The notes under the pieces were generated by a model. That model did no database searches. It was given only the letters and a program-made list of their open reading frames with translations, and was not told where the DNA came from. Shown here one piece after another: positions 43,771 through 56,944 of a DNA stretch of 64,000 bases. Each line of letters opens with the position of its first letter. The first letter of the stretch is position 1. The stretch comes from Omphiscola glabra (taxonomy: Eukaryota; Mollusca; Gastropoda; Lymnaeidae). The stretch lies in contig OZ024794.1 in the NCBI GenBank assembly GCA_964017045.1, positions 55,762,108-55,826,107 of the forward strand, written 5' to 3'. The translations under genes and the position numbers were made by a program.

Positions 43771-44807
43771 CAACCGTGCTTCCTTTCATTTTGATAATTT
43801 TATTTCCATTTTAGCAGGTTTTGTTTGGAGTTCGCGAGGGCTGTGGGTAACATAAATAAGATACTTAGAACTTTTCTTTATGGAAAATTAGTGCAAATAT
43901 CTTTTATTTTTTGTTAAAAAAGAGAAAATAATGTACCGTATTTGGTCTTATAATTTTTTGAATAATGAAATACTCGACATGTTTTGATAAAATTAAACAA
44001 CATTGGACTTGTGGTCCAAGTTTAGGGTTTAACTTATAGTCTAAGATGCGTAGCTAAGGGGTGGCAGATGGGACATATGTCCCATGGCGCCAGACTAGCG
44101 GGGGCATCTAATGGGCTATAGTGTTATTGGATGAAAACAATAGTTTTTTTAAGAGTTTAGCCCGGGGGGGGGGGGCGTAAAAATGAATCTTGTCCCCTGT
44201 CATCAAAGACTCACGTCAGTGACGTAGAAGTGGGGGGGGGGGAGGCGAACATTTGGTCTTCCCAGATGTCATTTTTTCTTTAGATAGAGCGGCGGGATTT
44301 TCTGACATCTGCAGAGTTTCTATCGAGAAAGGTAGGGTAGCAAAATAGTTAACCCACCTAGGGTGGCGCTAACACTAGGCACGCCGCTGGGCAGTGTATA
44401 TATCAGCACCAAATTTTGCTGTCATGGCAAGTAATTTTTATCGGGAAGTAGGGCAGCAGAAAATGTGTGATTATTTAACAATCAAGAGGTGCATTTTGGA
44501 GTATACATGATTCGAATGTTTTGATAAGACTTTCATTGATTGGGGAAAATAATTTTTCAAGCGTCAGTGGAGGCATTATGGCGCTCATAGACATACATAA
44601 ACTAAATTCATTCTGCGCCGAAGAAAATCATTTGACACAAGATTAGATTCAACCCGTTAGTCACATTGATCTACGTCAAGAAAGGGGAGGGGGGTAGCAG
44701 AAATTGAGGAATCCGAAGAGTTTGTGCAACAATGAGGGCAGGGGTCACTTTAATTTAAAAATAATAAATTCAAAATGCAGTGATGCACTGTGGTGCTAAT
44801 TTTTCTT

Positions 44808-44935
44808 CTTCTTTTTCTGTATATTAAGGGCCCACGATCAATTTATTGATCATTATGGCTCCTATGAATGTAGATGGGATTTGCAATGTTTCTGTGCTGG
44901 TGTTGATGCGGATATTTCACTGGTAACAATTAAAG
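44808..44935 (-). mobile_element. Extreme 5'-truncated jockey/CR1 LINE 3' UTR
   Basis: Reverse complement of the 3' end at 29665-29795, including the cccacgatcaatttattgat block and GAA-type tail. Absent from duplicate copy 2, so it inserted after or outside that duplication. Confidence 0.82.
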
Positions 44936-45019
44936 AGTTACCTAGTGAGGGTATCATGCATTGTATTCAATGTATCTTTAAGACAATGTGTGAAGGGGCA
45001 TTTCAAACGTTCATATATA

Positions 45020-46165
45020 TTTACTGTTAGATGTCTCGTAGAAAAATGCTAAGAATACATCACATACACCAACTATATGTGGACTACAAATCAGCTCATG
45101 ATAGCATAGAAAGGAAATACATGAACGATGCTGTGCTGGAACTTGGAGTCCTTAACAAACTTACCCGACCCATACATATGACGATGGATAACTACAAAAG
45201 TATAATCAAAGTACAGAGAGAGTACTTGAGGGAGTTCCCAATCAATCTGGGCCTCAGACAAGGAAATCCGTGTATCATTTTCAACATCACTTTAGAAAAA
45301 AGCATTAGAAACATACGTGTGAGCACCTGAGAGGTGGTACAGAACAACCATTAGGAACTTTATAAAGCCAGCCACTGCAATACCTGGCCTACACAGATGA
45401 TATAGTGCTACTTGGTAGAAACAGCATTGATGATATAATTAAAACTTTCAGGGAACTTGAAGATGTGACGGTCAAAGCTGGTCTTGATGTAAATAAAGTG
45501 AAGGCAATATATGATATAATGTCAGGAAATACGCACTGATGATTTCATCAATATGAACATCTACGCCTTTGAGAGGGTAGCTACTTTCAAATATCTAGGG
45601 GTGACTATAAATAAGCAAGATGAAATACAATCGGAGGTGCAAGAAAGAATAACAGCATGCAACCGTTCTTATTTCAATTAACAAAAGCTACTTCAAAGCA
45701 AAAACCTCGCTAAGGGAACAAAGAAGGCAGTATACACCACTATCACAAGACCAGTAGTAACTTACGCAAGTGAGACTTGATTCCTACCAGAAAAGCAGAG
45801 AACCAGCTAAATATATGACCAGATGATAGACAATTTTGTTTTGGGAATCCGTACAAACCAAGAGCTATATCAATTGTACAAATACCCACCCATAGTCACA
45901 ACATTATAAAAAAAAGGCAGACTGCCCTGGGCAGGACACATTGAAAGTATGCCGGATTCTGGAGCAACAAAAACGATCTACAGGCTGAAACCTAGGGGCA
46001 GACGGCTCACCGGTCGACCAAGACTGAGATGGATTGACGATGTAGAGAAGGGCTTACAAAGTTTGGGTTTCGCACATGGAGGTGTAAAGGGATGAATCGA
46101 TCCCAATGGAAGAATGTTGTGAAGCAGGCCAGGGCCCTAAATGGGATGAAGCGCCACTGATGTAA
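45020..46165 (+). mobile_element. Degenerate LINE reverse-transcriptase fragment
   Basis: It encodes QLYVDYKSAHDSIERKYM and FPINLGLRQGNP (RT motifs A and B region), then LAYTDDIVLLGRNSIDDIIK (catalytic YTDD; frame 45379-45539), a YLGVTINKQ-like segment, WAGHIESMPDSGATKT and RGRRLTGRPRLRWIDDVEKG. Many frameshifts and stops make it non-functional. It lies inside repeat copy 1 and has no counterpart in copy 2. Confidence 0.85.
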
Positions 46166-48099
46166 ACATTTCAGACATTTCAGGACATCACTAACTCTTC
46201 CACCAGCACAATATTATATAAATTCAGTCCAGTTGGGAGCCCTTAGGGTATGTTTTTTATCGAGAGATACTCCATAGCTTAGATTCGCCCATTAAAACTT
46301 TACAGGCCCCGGAAAATTTTTGATAAATTCAAAATGCAAGAATGCATTTTTTTAAATAGTTAAATTTAGTTTCGCATCATTATACGCTTAACTGGGGAGC
46401 AACGGGAGAGATTTTAGTTAAGATTTTTTGTGTCATTTGACCTAAGAACCATCGTGTGAGGTCTGCGACCTGTATAGCTGCATGGGGCCTCGTATATTTT
46501 AGGGGCTTAAAGTTGGGATGTAATTACATTAAATTATGAACTTTTACTGCTAGGTGGGAAGAACAAAACCAAAAAGTAGCACGGGTGCCATAAAAAGTCA
46601 AGCGACGTCTCTGCTTGACTAAGTGTATTATGCAACAATTTTTTTTAAATTGAAAACTAATGTATTTTTAAAGTTATTATTTTAAAATATTTTTTGGGTC
46701 AACTACATAAAAATAATGAATTTACTACAAAATATTTTTAAAATTTAAAAAAAAAAGAATTCCTTCCAAAAAAAGGATCCATCCCAAAAAAAGAAATGCT
46801 ATAATAGTTTTACATTTTGAACGAAAAAGAAAAACCAAAAACATACGTTTATTTCTAAAATATTTCCAAGTTTCACCAAAGTCAAAAAGAAAAAAAAAGC
46901 TTTTCTTTACAAAAGGCTATAGACTAAATCTTTATGGGTTTTCAAAATTGGTATGTATTTATAAATCATATGTAACCGACATAATTTTTAAGAAGTCATG
47001 AGTTGTTTACAAAAGACATCATATATATATTAATGTGTGATTTTTTTCGTATAAAATTAAAGTTTAAATTCTCAATATTTAGTTGATTGAAATGTTAATT
47101 AAGATTTTTAGACTACTATAATTTGCTTCAGATCAATACAACTTGCCTCTTCGATATTATACAATTTTTTTTACCAATTCCATATATATATTTTTCTAAC
47201 TACTACCAAAAATGGCATTTACAAGATAATCGAAATACTCGATTTTTTTTATTCGTTGTTTAATTATATATATTCTTTCTACTGGATTATCATCTTAAAA
47301 TATTTTTTTTAAATAATGCAAACAGCTGGGGAAGATTGTTTATTATTATCATATTAACAGAGAAAACAGATTTAATAAATAAAGACAATTTTTAAAAAAA
47401 ATATATTTTACTCTGTTCCCGAAACTGTGTTAAAAAATTTGAATCGCACTCGATTTAATAATTATTGATGAAATGTCCACTATTTGTATGCAACCGGTAA
47501 ATTCCTAATTTTTTGTTTTAAAATTATATTATTATTATTTTTTTTTTAAATTTTCATTTTATCTATGTCAGCATACATCTATGGAATCTACTACATTAAA
47601 ATGTTTGCTAAAAACGATTTTTTAAAGCATGATGCTATCATACAATATAATTTAAAAACAGATTGCACATGTTTATTACTTAGTAAGAACTATATTCAAT
47701 TTATAGACATTTATATCGATGTAAAGGTAGTTTAATACAGTGTTATTAAGAAGTCTTTCAACTTGTGCAGCTGCAAAATATAATTAAATAAAAGATACCG
47801 ATATCTGCGAATAAGCAAAAGTAAGATTTTAGCTTATGATCAGGAGCGGCCAATTTTCAAAACAATACGATATTTATAATCGATTTCTGTGAGCCTGTAA
47901 CAAGATTAACTTGAATGATATGGATCATCAATTTATATTGAACAAAGCGATATTTTATTTGTTCCAATAATTGTAATCGATGAAAGGCACACATTTCAAT
48001 AACTTTTAAAAATGTTATAAAAATTAAATTTAGAGTATTTTTTTAAAAATATTTTTTCTTACACATTTTCCCCCGGCGGGGCACTTGACTTGCTTAAGT

Positions 48100-48589
48100 C
48101 TTAAAAATAAAAAAACCCAACCTTTTAGAGTTCATTCGCCCCTAAATATCGAGTTATGACATAAACAGAATAAAGTGTGTTATTTGACTGATGAAGCCAT
48201 CAGCAGCCACTTCCCTATGTTATTGAAGAATCGCTTATTGTTTTCTCCAATCCCCGGTGGGCTTACCTAAAGGAAATCAGCTCGATTATTTCCTCATCGC
48301 TCACAATGTCAGCATGTCCATCTCAATCTGGTCGTCGGCCACTTATGTCTCTCCCCTTCTGGTCATCGGCCACCTGCGTGGTAACAATGTTAATTTACTT
48401 ACGTCCATCCGCACGGAGCGTTATCTTTGTGTTCCTTCCATTGTTATTGTGTTTACCAATGTTTACCAGAGCAGCGTTCCCCGGTCCGTGAACCACTATT
48501 TGGGGCCCGCGAACTACCATTTGAGGTTCGCGAACCACCATTTGGGGTCCGCGAACCACCATTTGGGGAACGCTGTACTATAGAGTGTG
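48100..48589. other. Noncoding spacer with short hAT-like tandem
   Basis: 48475-48580 holds four degenerate ~28-bp units with gcgaaccaccatttggggtc, ending ggggaacgctg like a hAT terminus. No exon recognised. Confidence 0.5.
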
Positions 48590-50230
48590 CATTGTATATC
48601 AGTGTATGTATGTATGGCATCTTTCCGTCTACGAGAGACGATAGATTTATCTTTTCTGATTGCAGCTCTTGGTGTGGCTAGTGAGACCGATCCTCGAGTG
48701 GCAGTCTCTTTTGCATGTCCCACACGCGAATGCGGTGGAGCAGTAGTTTCTGGCCTTTCTCTGCGTTCTCTTTACAGCTGCTTCCACCCTGTAGAGCTCC
48801 TCGGCACGTAGTGATCCTTCCTTCACGATGCCCCGCCATGTGGATCGATCCTCCGCCAGGTCCTCCCAAGTTGAGATGTTGATGTTGGCCGCCTTCATGT
48901 TTCTTTTGCATATGTCTAAGTATCTGAGACGAGGCCATCCAACTGACCTTTTCCCTGTCGCCAGCTCGCTGTACAGCATGTCCTTAGGTTTGCGACCAGG
49001 TTGCATTCGTTTGACGTGCCCAAGCCAGCGGAGGCGTCTTTGGATTAAAATGGCTGGGACGCTGCACATATTTGTTTGAGACAGGACATCCGTGTTGGGG
49101 ACTTTTCCTGCCATTTGATGTCAAGGATGCGGCGCAGGCATCTGAGGTGGAAGCCATTGAGCCTTTTTTCGTGTCTGGTGTATGTGGTCCAAGACTCACT
49201 TCCATAGAGGAGTGCGCTCAGTACGCAGGCCTGGTATACCTGCAGCTTAGTTCTTGTTGTGAGTTTGGCATTGGACCAGACTCTTTTCTTCAGTCTCGCC
49301 ATGACAGTTGCGGCCTTCCCTATCCTACCACTTATCTCATCCTCTATTGAGAGGGTGCTCGAAATGTTCGAACCTAGATATATGAATCTGTCAACAGCAT
49401 CCAGGTCGCAGTCGTCGATGGAGATAGTGGGGAGAGTCAGCGTCCTGAGCCATAATGTTCGTTTTCTTTAAGCTGATGGTCAGGCCAAACTCTTTGCAGG
49501 CAGCGGATAAGCTGGATACAAGGCTCTGCAGGCCATCTGCTGAGTGAGATACTAAAGCGGCGTCATCTGCAAATAAGAGCTCGCGTAGCATGAACTTTCT
49601 TATTTTGGTCTTAGCTCTAAGGCGCGCAATGTTGAATAATCTCCCGTCAGCTCTAGTGTGGATCCCCTCGCTGTTGTTCTTGAAGGCATACTGGAATAAG
49701 ATGGAGAAGAAGATTGCAAATAAAGTATGAGCTAGCACGCAGCCTTGCTTTACTCCACTACTTACTGGAAAAGCTTCTGAGGTGGCACCGTCATAGCACA
49801 CTGTGCCCTGCATGTTATCGTGGAACTGCTTGATGATGTTAAGCAGACGTGCAGGGCAGCCTATTTTTTTAGGATCTGGAAGAGGCCGCTTCTGCTGACA
49901 AGATCAAAAGCTTTAGTGAGGTCGACAAACGCGATGTATAGAGGCATATGTTGTTCCCTGCATTTCTCCTGCAGCTGGTGCAGAGAGAAGATCATGTCTA
50001 TGGTTGACCTACCGGCTCGAAAGCCACATTCTGGGAGTACGCGCGCTGCTAGGGTCTGCAAGCGTGTTAATGCAACTCGGGCGAAGGCCTTTCCAACTAT
50101 GCTAAGAAGGAAGATTCCACGATAGTTGTTGTAGTCGAATTGTCTCCTTTGTTCTTGTACTATGTAACAATGTTTGCATCTTTCAACTCTATTATGTTCG
50201 AGAGGTCTCACTGCTGCCTGTTAGGCGCAC
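48590..50230 (-). mobile_element. LINE ORF2 fragment, copy B (RT to C-terminal finger)
   Basis: Minus strand, in order: NYRGIFLLSIVGKAFARV, YIAFVDLTKAFDLVSRSGL (RT motif A), SSGVKQGCVLAHTLFAIFFS (motif B), ELLFADDAALVSHSADGL (catalytic FADD), EFGLTISLKKTNIM, WSNAKLTTRTKLQVYQACVL, RRLRWLGHVKRMQPGRKPKD and CGTCKRDCHSRIGLTSHTKSC-like finger (48700 region). Four frame changes make it a pseudogene. The endonuclease domain is missing. Same family as 32830-33625. Confidence 0.93.
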
Positions 50231-50284
50231 GTCAACTCTCATCATAAAGAGACAGATGACTGCGCATTTTGGCGCATATTTGAA

Positions 50285-50460
50285 TATCAGTGTATATCAG
50301 TGTAAAGCAGTGTATATCAGTGTATATCAGTGTATATCAGTGTATTTCAGTGTATATCAATGTATATCAGTGTATATCAGTGTGTATCAATGTATATCAG
50401 TGTATATCAATGTATATCAGTGTATATCAGTGTATACCAGTGTATAGAAATGTTTGGCAA
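50285..50460 (+). repeat. 10-bp minisatellite
   Basis: About 17 units of tgtatatcag with variants, beside the 5' end of the LINE. A similar tgtatatcagtgtatg stretch lies at that LINE's 3' end (48594). Confidence 0.92.
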
Positions 50461-50810
50461 TGTACAGCTGGTTGTCCTGTGTCAGGAGTAGGAGACATGA
50501 TTACAGCTGCCTCTAATAATATCGACCAAAAACAGACATTTTCCAGGGGATGGGAAGGGGTGGGGGGTTGTTCATCCTAAACACTGGTGTCTATTTCGTC
50601 CCTCTTTTAGCTTAACGTTTAGAGTTGTCATTTTTTAAGAACCAGCATTGCTTCTATAGAATTGAAACATAGGCCACGAATTTAAAACTATAAGTATCAT
50701 TAGTCGTCTTGTCGTCTTCTGGACAACCAGTGTTTCTGTCAGACATTTTTCTCCGTTGGGGGGGGGGGATTCAGATTTTCGTGGGGGGGGGAGTGCCAGT
50801 GGGCAGTAGC

Positions 50811-52504
50811 CAGAGGCGTAACTAAGGTGTGGTAGATGGGACATACGTCCCGGGGCGCCAGACTAGTACGTGGGGGCACCATAATGGGCTTTGATGGTAT
50901 TTAATGGTTGAAAATAATTAGTTTCAGAGTCGAGGGGGGCCGCCCAAAAAGGAATCATGTCCCCTGACGCCAAACATTCCAGTGAAGTAGAAAGAGGGGG
51001 GTGAGTTTGTTCACCCAGATGTCACTCTTTCTTTATATGGAGGTGCGGCATTTTCGGACAATTGTTTAGTTTGTATTGTGAAAGGGAGAGCGGCAAAAAT
51101 AGTTGGCTCCCATGGTGGCACTAATAGTAGCTACGCCTCTAGGCAGTGTATCTCCTGTCACCAAAATTATCGAAATGCAGGGGTACATACTTGAATTCAG
51201 TGTTTCAGACAATTTTGAGGGGACATTTCAAACTTACGTGTGGGAAGCGCCAAAATTAGCCATACTAATGATCAAAGACATCTTCAACGCCGCACCGACG
51301 GAACATGAACTAAATTATTCCAGTTGTTGTGCCCTTAAGTGTATGCATTTTCCCTAGCTTAATATCGCATATTAAATCTTTATACGAGTTTTGATCAATT
51401 CATAATACAAGAACGCAATTTGGCAAATACTTTAATTTAGTTTTGCAACATTCTACACTTGGGGAGAGAAACGGAAGAGATGCTAGTTTAAAAAATGTAG
51501 GTGTCACTTAACATTAGAAACATCGTGTGAGCCCAGCAACCTTTACGACTTCAGTGGGCCCTTGGATATATTAGGGTCTTGAAGATTTGATGGTGATATT
51601 TTCTTACTTTCTTTCAATTCAAGGTGGGAGAGCAAAACCAAAAAAGTGGCAAAAAAGCGGACTCGAAAAGTTGAGTGACGGCTCTGCTTCGCCTGCCTTA
51701 TGTAATGCAAATATTTTTTATATTGCTAAATAGTAATGTGGCTTTCATTTTTTTAATTTAAACCTTTTTGGGGCTTTACTACATAATTAATAATTGAATT
51801 TTCTGAAGGAAAAAAAAAAAGGTTTCCATCACAAACAAAGCACCGCTAACATCATTTTATATGTTGAACGCAAATAAAAAAAATACTTAAAATAATCAAG
51901 TTACGTGTAATAATAAAGTATGCTAAATATTTCCCAGGTTTACCACAGTAAAAAAACAAATAAAACTATTTTGGAAAGGTCTATACAATTTTTTAGGTTA
52001 CAAAAACTGGCCATCCTTATAAATAATATATGAACGCCACTATTATGTAAAGAAGACATGAGTTGTTTATAAAATAAAGGATACATTTCCCAATATTCAG
52101 TTGAATGAAATTTTTATCTTTAATTTCAGATTACTAAACTTTTTTTTTTTCAGATAAATTACAAATTGCCACTTAGATATACTTTATAACATTTTATTCC
52201 CAAAATCCACAGAATTTATTTTAAATTGACAAATTAGATCTACGTATTTTTTTTCAAAACAAGTACCAACAAAAATGGAATTAGCACGATAATCAAAATG
52301 CTAGGTCACAAAAATTGTCTTTTCTTTTTTTTTAGCTTTCTGATAGATTCTCATTTTGAAAAAAAAATATTAATTTTAAAAAATCCGTGCAAATAAATGG
52401 GACAGATTTTGTTTTATTTCTTTCTGATATTAAAAAGACAGAAGAAGCTGGGGATTAAATAAATATAGGCTTATTATATTTTAAAACCTCTGTTATTCAG
52501 GAAA

Positions 52505-52541
<37 letters not shown>

Positions 52542-53235
52542 AGTAGCACATTAAAAGAAAACACAAACGCTTTCGATATAATCATTGATGAAATGTGAAC
52601 TTTTTGTATGCGCCCGTTAAATTCTTAATAATTAAAGAACTAAATTTAGCTCCCATTTTATATATATCCCAACATTCATGGCATCGAGTAAATTTATAAT
52701 TATGCTAATAAAAATATTTGTTGAGGCCTAATGACATCATACATTTTATAATTAGATTAACACCTATCCCTACTTTAAAAGTAATGCTTTTTTTTATAAT
52801 GAAATACAATTTGAAAATAGATTGCACGTGTTTAATACTTGGTAAAAAACTATGATTAGAATTGTAGAGATTGATAATGATGTAAAGGTGGTTAAATACA
52901 GTGTTAGTAAAGTATTTAATTTTGTCAAGTTGCAAAAAATATATGAATAAAATACCGATAAGTGCGATTAAGGGAAAGTAAGTCTTTTGCTTATAACCAG
53001 GAGCGGCCAGTACAATGTTTATAATCGAATACCGTAAGTCTTTAATAAGATTAGCCTTATTTTACGGATCATCAAATATATCGAAAGTAACAATATTTCA
53101 TAGATTCCACTAATTGTAATCGGTTAACAGACACTATTCTTTTTAAACTTGTTTAAAAATGACAATTTAATCGTGTTTAAAAAAGTATATAAAATCGTTA
53201 CACATTTTGCTCCGGAGGCGGGGGGCACTCGACTT
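50811..53235 (+). repeat. ~2.4-kb diverged direct repeat, copy 2
   Basis: Direct-orientation relative of 44044-48090. Its first 331 bp (50811-51141) looks like a hAT MITE with CAGAGGCGTAACTA / TAGCTACGCCTCTA ends. The remainder is AT-rich with several poly-T runs (including ~30 T at 52508). No coding capacity. Confidence 0.82.
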
Positions 53236-53239
53236 TCCC

Positions 53240-54814
53240 GGGGGGAGGGGGGCATTTCTCAACACATATCCTTTAACGGCAACTTGTAATCATGATCCTT
53301 ACCATGTCTCTGCCTTTTCCCCCAACCGTGAAAACATCACAGCTGACAGTCCTGTAGGAACAGTTTAATTCCTGTATGTACCATGCCTATTTGTCTGTAT
53401 TCACTTCGACTTTCTGTCTTTATTCACTTGACCTTTCTGTCTGTATTTACGTGTCCTTTCTGTCTGTATTCAGTTGGCCTATTTGTCTGTATTCACTTGG
53501 CCTTTCTGTCTGTTATTCACTTGGCCTATCTCTGAGCCTTCATTACGTATCCCCCTCCACACACACACTCACTTTTCTCTGGCTGATGGAAGGTTTTCAA
53601 ACGCACTTAAATTTATGAACAAAGCGTAAAAGTTTGAACTAAAATCACCTGACCTTAAAAATCCGTAAGGACTTATGATTTGCGCAAAAAAGAATTGATA
53701 AATTGTACAAACATCTTTTTTAACAAAATTGAAAATGCTGGCTATTCAGTTGTCTTATTGCTAGCGCTTGTGACGTCTTCCAGTTAGCACTTTTGATGTG
53801 TTCTCGCTAGCCTTCGACTCGCATGATCATTAGCAAGAGAAATTAAAGACTGATGAACATTTCTTGCATTAAATTAACGTTATAAAATCGGCTCTTTCCT
53901 CAGGTTCGTTGACGCAGAGTCGTAAAGACATAGTTATAAGGATATAGGAATTGTTTTGTTTAAAGCTTCATAGCTTTCATACTTTTATACTAAAAATGTA
54001 TAAATTAAATGTCCCCGTAAACTTCAGAGTTGTTACAGTCACATGACTGAATAAAGTGCGCCGAAGAATCGAAATGCTCTTTGTTTCAAATCAAATGGAG
54101 ATCATGAAATAGGTCAAAATTGAGATGCAAGATTTGACCACACACAAACTAAAACACGGACAGGGCAACTTTAAAGAAAAGTCATAGGACATTGTATTTC
54201 AAAGGCTTCCCCACTATTTTTTAAGTCATAAAACTGTAAAAATGGTGAAGTTTTGTTATTTTTGTTTTTGTTTGTTTGTTGTTTTTTTTTGGTTTTTTTT
54301 GGGGGGGCGGGGGGGGGGGGGCGATGTTATTTTATACTTTTAGTATATTTTTGGGAAAGCTTGTTTAAAAAAAATAATTAAAAATATAATAAGTTTCTCA
54401 AAATCTCTAAAATGAAGGTAAACATAGCAGTGACATAGCAGTACCCTAAGACTTTAAAACGTCCACAAATCACTTCAATAACATTCTCAAAACCCCTCGT
54501 AAAGCACGGGTGTATCAGCCAGTTATTCAAAAGAATGCGGTGTCAATTATACAGCTCATATTTGGATTAGCATTACTGTAAACGATTGGCCTCATCTCAC
54601 TTATTTACTTGTTACTGTCACTGCGATGTTCGGTGTCCTATCACGGACCATGGTATAGTAACAAAATTAAATTTGTACTTGACAAAAATAGGAGGATCGA
54701 CTTATCCAAAGAAATTTGTGAAAATTGTGGGCTGCTAAAAAACAAAGTTTACCAAAAGTAATTTTAAAACACTCAGCTTTGGAAACTCAAAACAGCACCA
54801 CAAGATCTTTTCAA
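53240..54814. other. Noncoding DNA
   Basis: Contains a dispersed repeat segment at 53260-53345 and an irregular CTGTCTGTATTCACTTGGCC-type tandem at 53385-53530. No exon recognised. Confidence 0.45.
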
Positions 54815-55175
54815 CACAGCATCCCTTGATCTTTTCCAAACAGCATCAAAGATCTTTTCAACACAACATCCCTAGATATTTTCCAAACAGCATCACAAGA
54901 TCTTTTCCAGACAGCATCACAAGATCTTTTCCAAAAAGCATCACGAGATCTTTTTTAAACATCATCCCAAGATCTTTTTCAAAACAGCATCACAAGATAA
55001 ATTTCCAAACAACATTACAATATCTTTTTCCGAACAGCACCACCGATCTTTTGAAAGCAGCACCACACGATATTTTTCCAAACAGCACCACATATCTTTT
55101 GAAAGCAGCATCACAAGATCTTTTTCTAAACAGCATCACAGATCTTTTGAAAGCAGCATCACAAGATCTTTAAAA
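54815..55175 (+). repeat. ~24-bp irregular minisatellite
   Basis: About 15 units built from cagcatcacaagatctttt and ccaaa, varying in length. Confidence 0.88.
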
Positions 55176-55491
55176 AAAATATTTAAAAACAGTACCAAAA
55201 AAACAACAAACAAGCACAACTGTTCCTGTTTATTTACGATTGATTTTTGGACGAAACAGATCTGAGGACTCGGAGATTCTGTCTGAGTTATTTGAAATTA
55301 AAGTAATTAGTGTCACCACGACGTGCCAACAAGTCAATCCACTTCCGAGTTAAAAGTACGGCTGATAAGGGTTAAACAGAGCTGTTCGTTCGAAGTTAAG
55401 GGAGGGGAAGTAACGGACGCTACAGGGAAAATAAATAAGGCTTTAGAGAAGATCCCCGCCATGGCCGGTCCCAAGCCCGGGTTCAAATGGA

Positions 55492-56432
55492 GGATGGTTG
55501 GCGTGAGGCCAGCTAGGAGGGTTGGCGTGAGGCAGGCAAGGATGAGGGTTGGCGTGAGGCCTGCTAGGAGGAGGGTTGGCGTGAGGCCAGCTAGGAGGAG
55601 GGTTGGCGTTTGGCTGGCTAGGAGGAGGGTTGGCGTGAGGCCGGCTAGGAGGAAGGTTGGCGTGAGGCCAGCAAAGAGGAGGGTTGGCGTGAGGCTGGCT
55701 AGGAGGAGGGTTGACATGAGGTCAGATAGGAGGAGGGTTGGTGTGAGGCCAGCTAGGAGGAGGGTTGGCGTGAGGCTGGCTAGGAGGAGGGTTGGCGTGA
55801 GTCCGGCTAGGAGGAGGGTTGGCATGAGGCCAGCTAGGAGGAGGGTTGGTGTGATACCAGCTAGGAGGAGGGTTGGCATGAGGCCAGCTAGGAGGAGGGT
55901 TGGCGTGAGGCCAGCAAAGAGGAGGGTTGGCGTGAGGCCTGCTAGGAGGAGGGTTGGTGTGAGGCCAGCTAGGAGGAGGGTTGGCGTGAGGCCAGCAAAG
56001 AGGAGGGTTGGCGTGAGGCCTGCTAGGAGGAGGGTTGGCATGAGGCCAGCTAGGAGGAGGGTTGGCGTGAGGCCAGCAAAGAGGATGGTTGGCGTGAGGC
56101 CTGCTAGGAGGAGGGTTGGTGTGATACCAGCTAGGAGGAGGGATGGCGTGAGGCCTGCTAGGTGGAGGATGGGCATGAGGCCAGCTAGGAGGAGGGTTGG
56201 TGTGAGGCCAGGAAAGAGGAGGGTTGGCGTGAGGCCTGCTAGGAGGAGGGTTGGCTTGAGGCCAGCTAGGAGGAGGGTTGGCGTGAGGCCAGCAAATAGG
56301 AGGGTTGGCGTGAGGCCTGCTAGGAGGAGGGTTGGTGTGATACCAGCTAGGAGGAGGGTTGGCGTGAGGCCAGCTAGGAGGGTTGGTGTGATACCAGCTA
56401 GGAGGAGGGTTGGCGTGAGGCCGGCTACATCG
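55492..56432 (+). repeat. 27-bp G-rich minisatellite, about 34 copies
   Basis: Units share ggttggcgtgaggcc and gctaggaggag. The period is 27, so one plus-strand frame reads RRRVGVRPA repeats (407 codons, 55323-56546) and a minus-strand frame reads LLLAGLTPT repeats (382 codons). The plus frame continues into non-repetitive flanks, but no intron, family or start context supports a gene; neutral array drift is the simpler reading. Confidence 0.95.
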
Positions 56433-56544
56433 CCCGTTACAAAAACTGCTACAGAATCTTCAAAAAGAAGGAAAAAAAACAAAATTTCAGCCCTGATAAG
56501 AGTTATAAAGCCTCGCTGTGAAGGCAGTTTATACTGGAAGCCTT

Positions 56545-56925
56545 AAAGTCGAGGACCCTCGAGCAATAAGCATAGGTTCCTGGAATGTTAGAACCGTGGA
56601 TAAAACAGGAAAATCAGAAAAGCGTGACTGGAATGGACGTATCAGGAGCCTATTGCTGGAGACATCATAAGGAAAAGGTGGAGGTGGATAGGGCACACTC
56701 TTCGCAAACCGCCAGATAACATCACCAGACAATCCCTACAAGGAAAAAGAAAGAGAGGAAGGCCTCAGAATACAAGGAGACGCGACCTAGAGGCAGACAC
56801 ACAAAGTATGGGATATACCTTTGAAGGACCTGGAGAGGAAAGCACAGCACCGAGATGAATGGAAAATTCTTGTAGACAGATTATGCCCCGGACGGGGTTA
56901 AAGGCATAAATAAGTAAGAGCATAG
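56545..56925 (+). mobile_element. Internally deleted LINE: endonuclease start joined to ORF2 end
   Basis: The left part reads [20 protein letters not shown], like the start of a LINE endonuclease domain (GTWNVRT). It passes without the reverse transcriptase into [40 protein letters not shown] and a CPGRG-like end, the ORF2 C terminus. Such copies arise by internal deletion or template jumping and cannot move alone. Confidence 0.75.
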
Positions 56926-56944
56926 CCCAGCAATAGTTGTGCTG

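Larger units (their letters stand above)
44044..48090 (+). repeat. ~2.4-kb diverged direct repeat, copy 1 (expanded by LINE insertions)
   Basis: Homologous in order to 50811-53235. Shared landmarks: gtagctaagg...gggacat.tgtccc.ggcgccagactag at the left, the aacaaaaccaaaaag..gca block (46562 / 51635), aagtcatgagttgtttac (46994) / aagacatgagttgtttat (52054), caggagcggcca (47841 / 52999) and acacattttcccccggcgggg / acacattttgctccggaggcgg at the right. No coding capacity was found. Confidence 0.82.

Noticed and set aside
44044..44393. Intact autonomous hAT transposon
   Set aside because: No transposase sequence and no clean target duplication; it is part of the larger 2.4-kb repeat.
48257..48583. 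108-codon frame starting MGLPKGNQ
   Set aside because: Ends in a short tandem repeat of hAT-like sequence; no domain.
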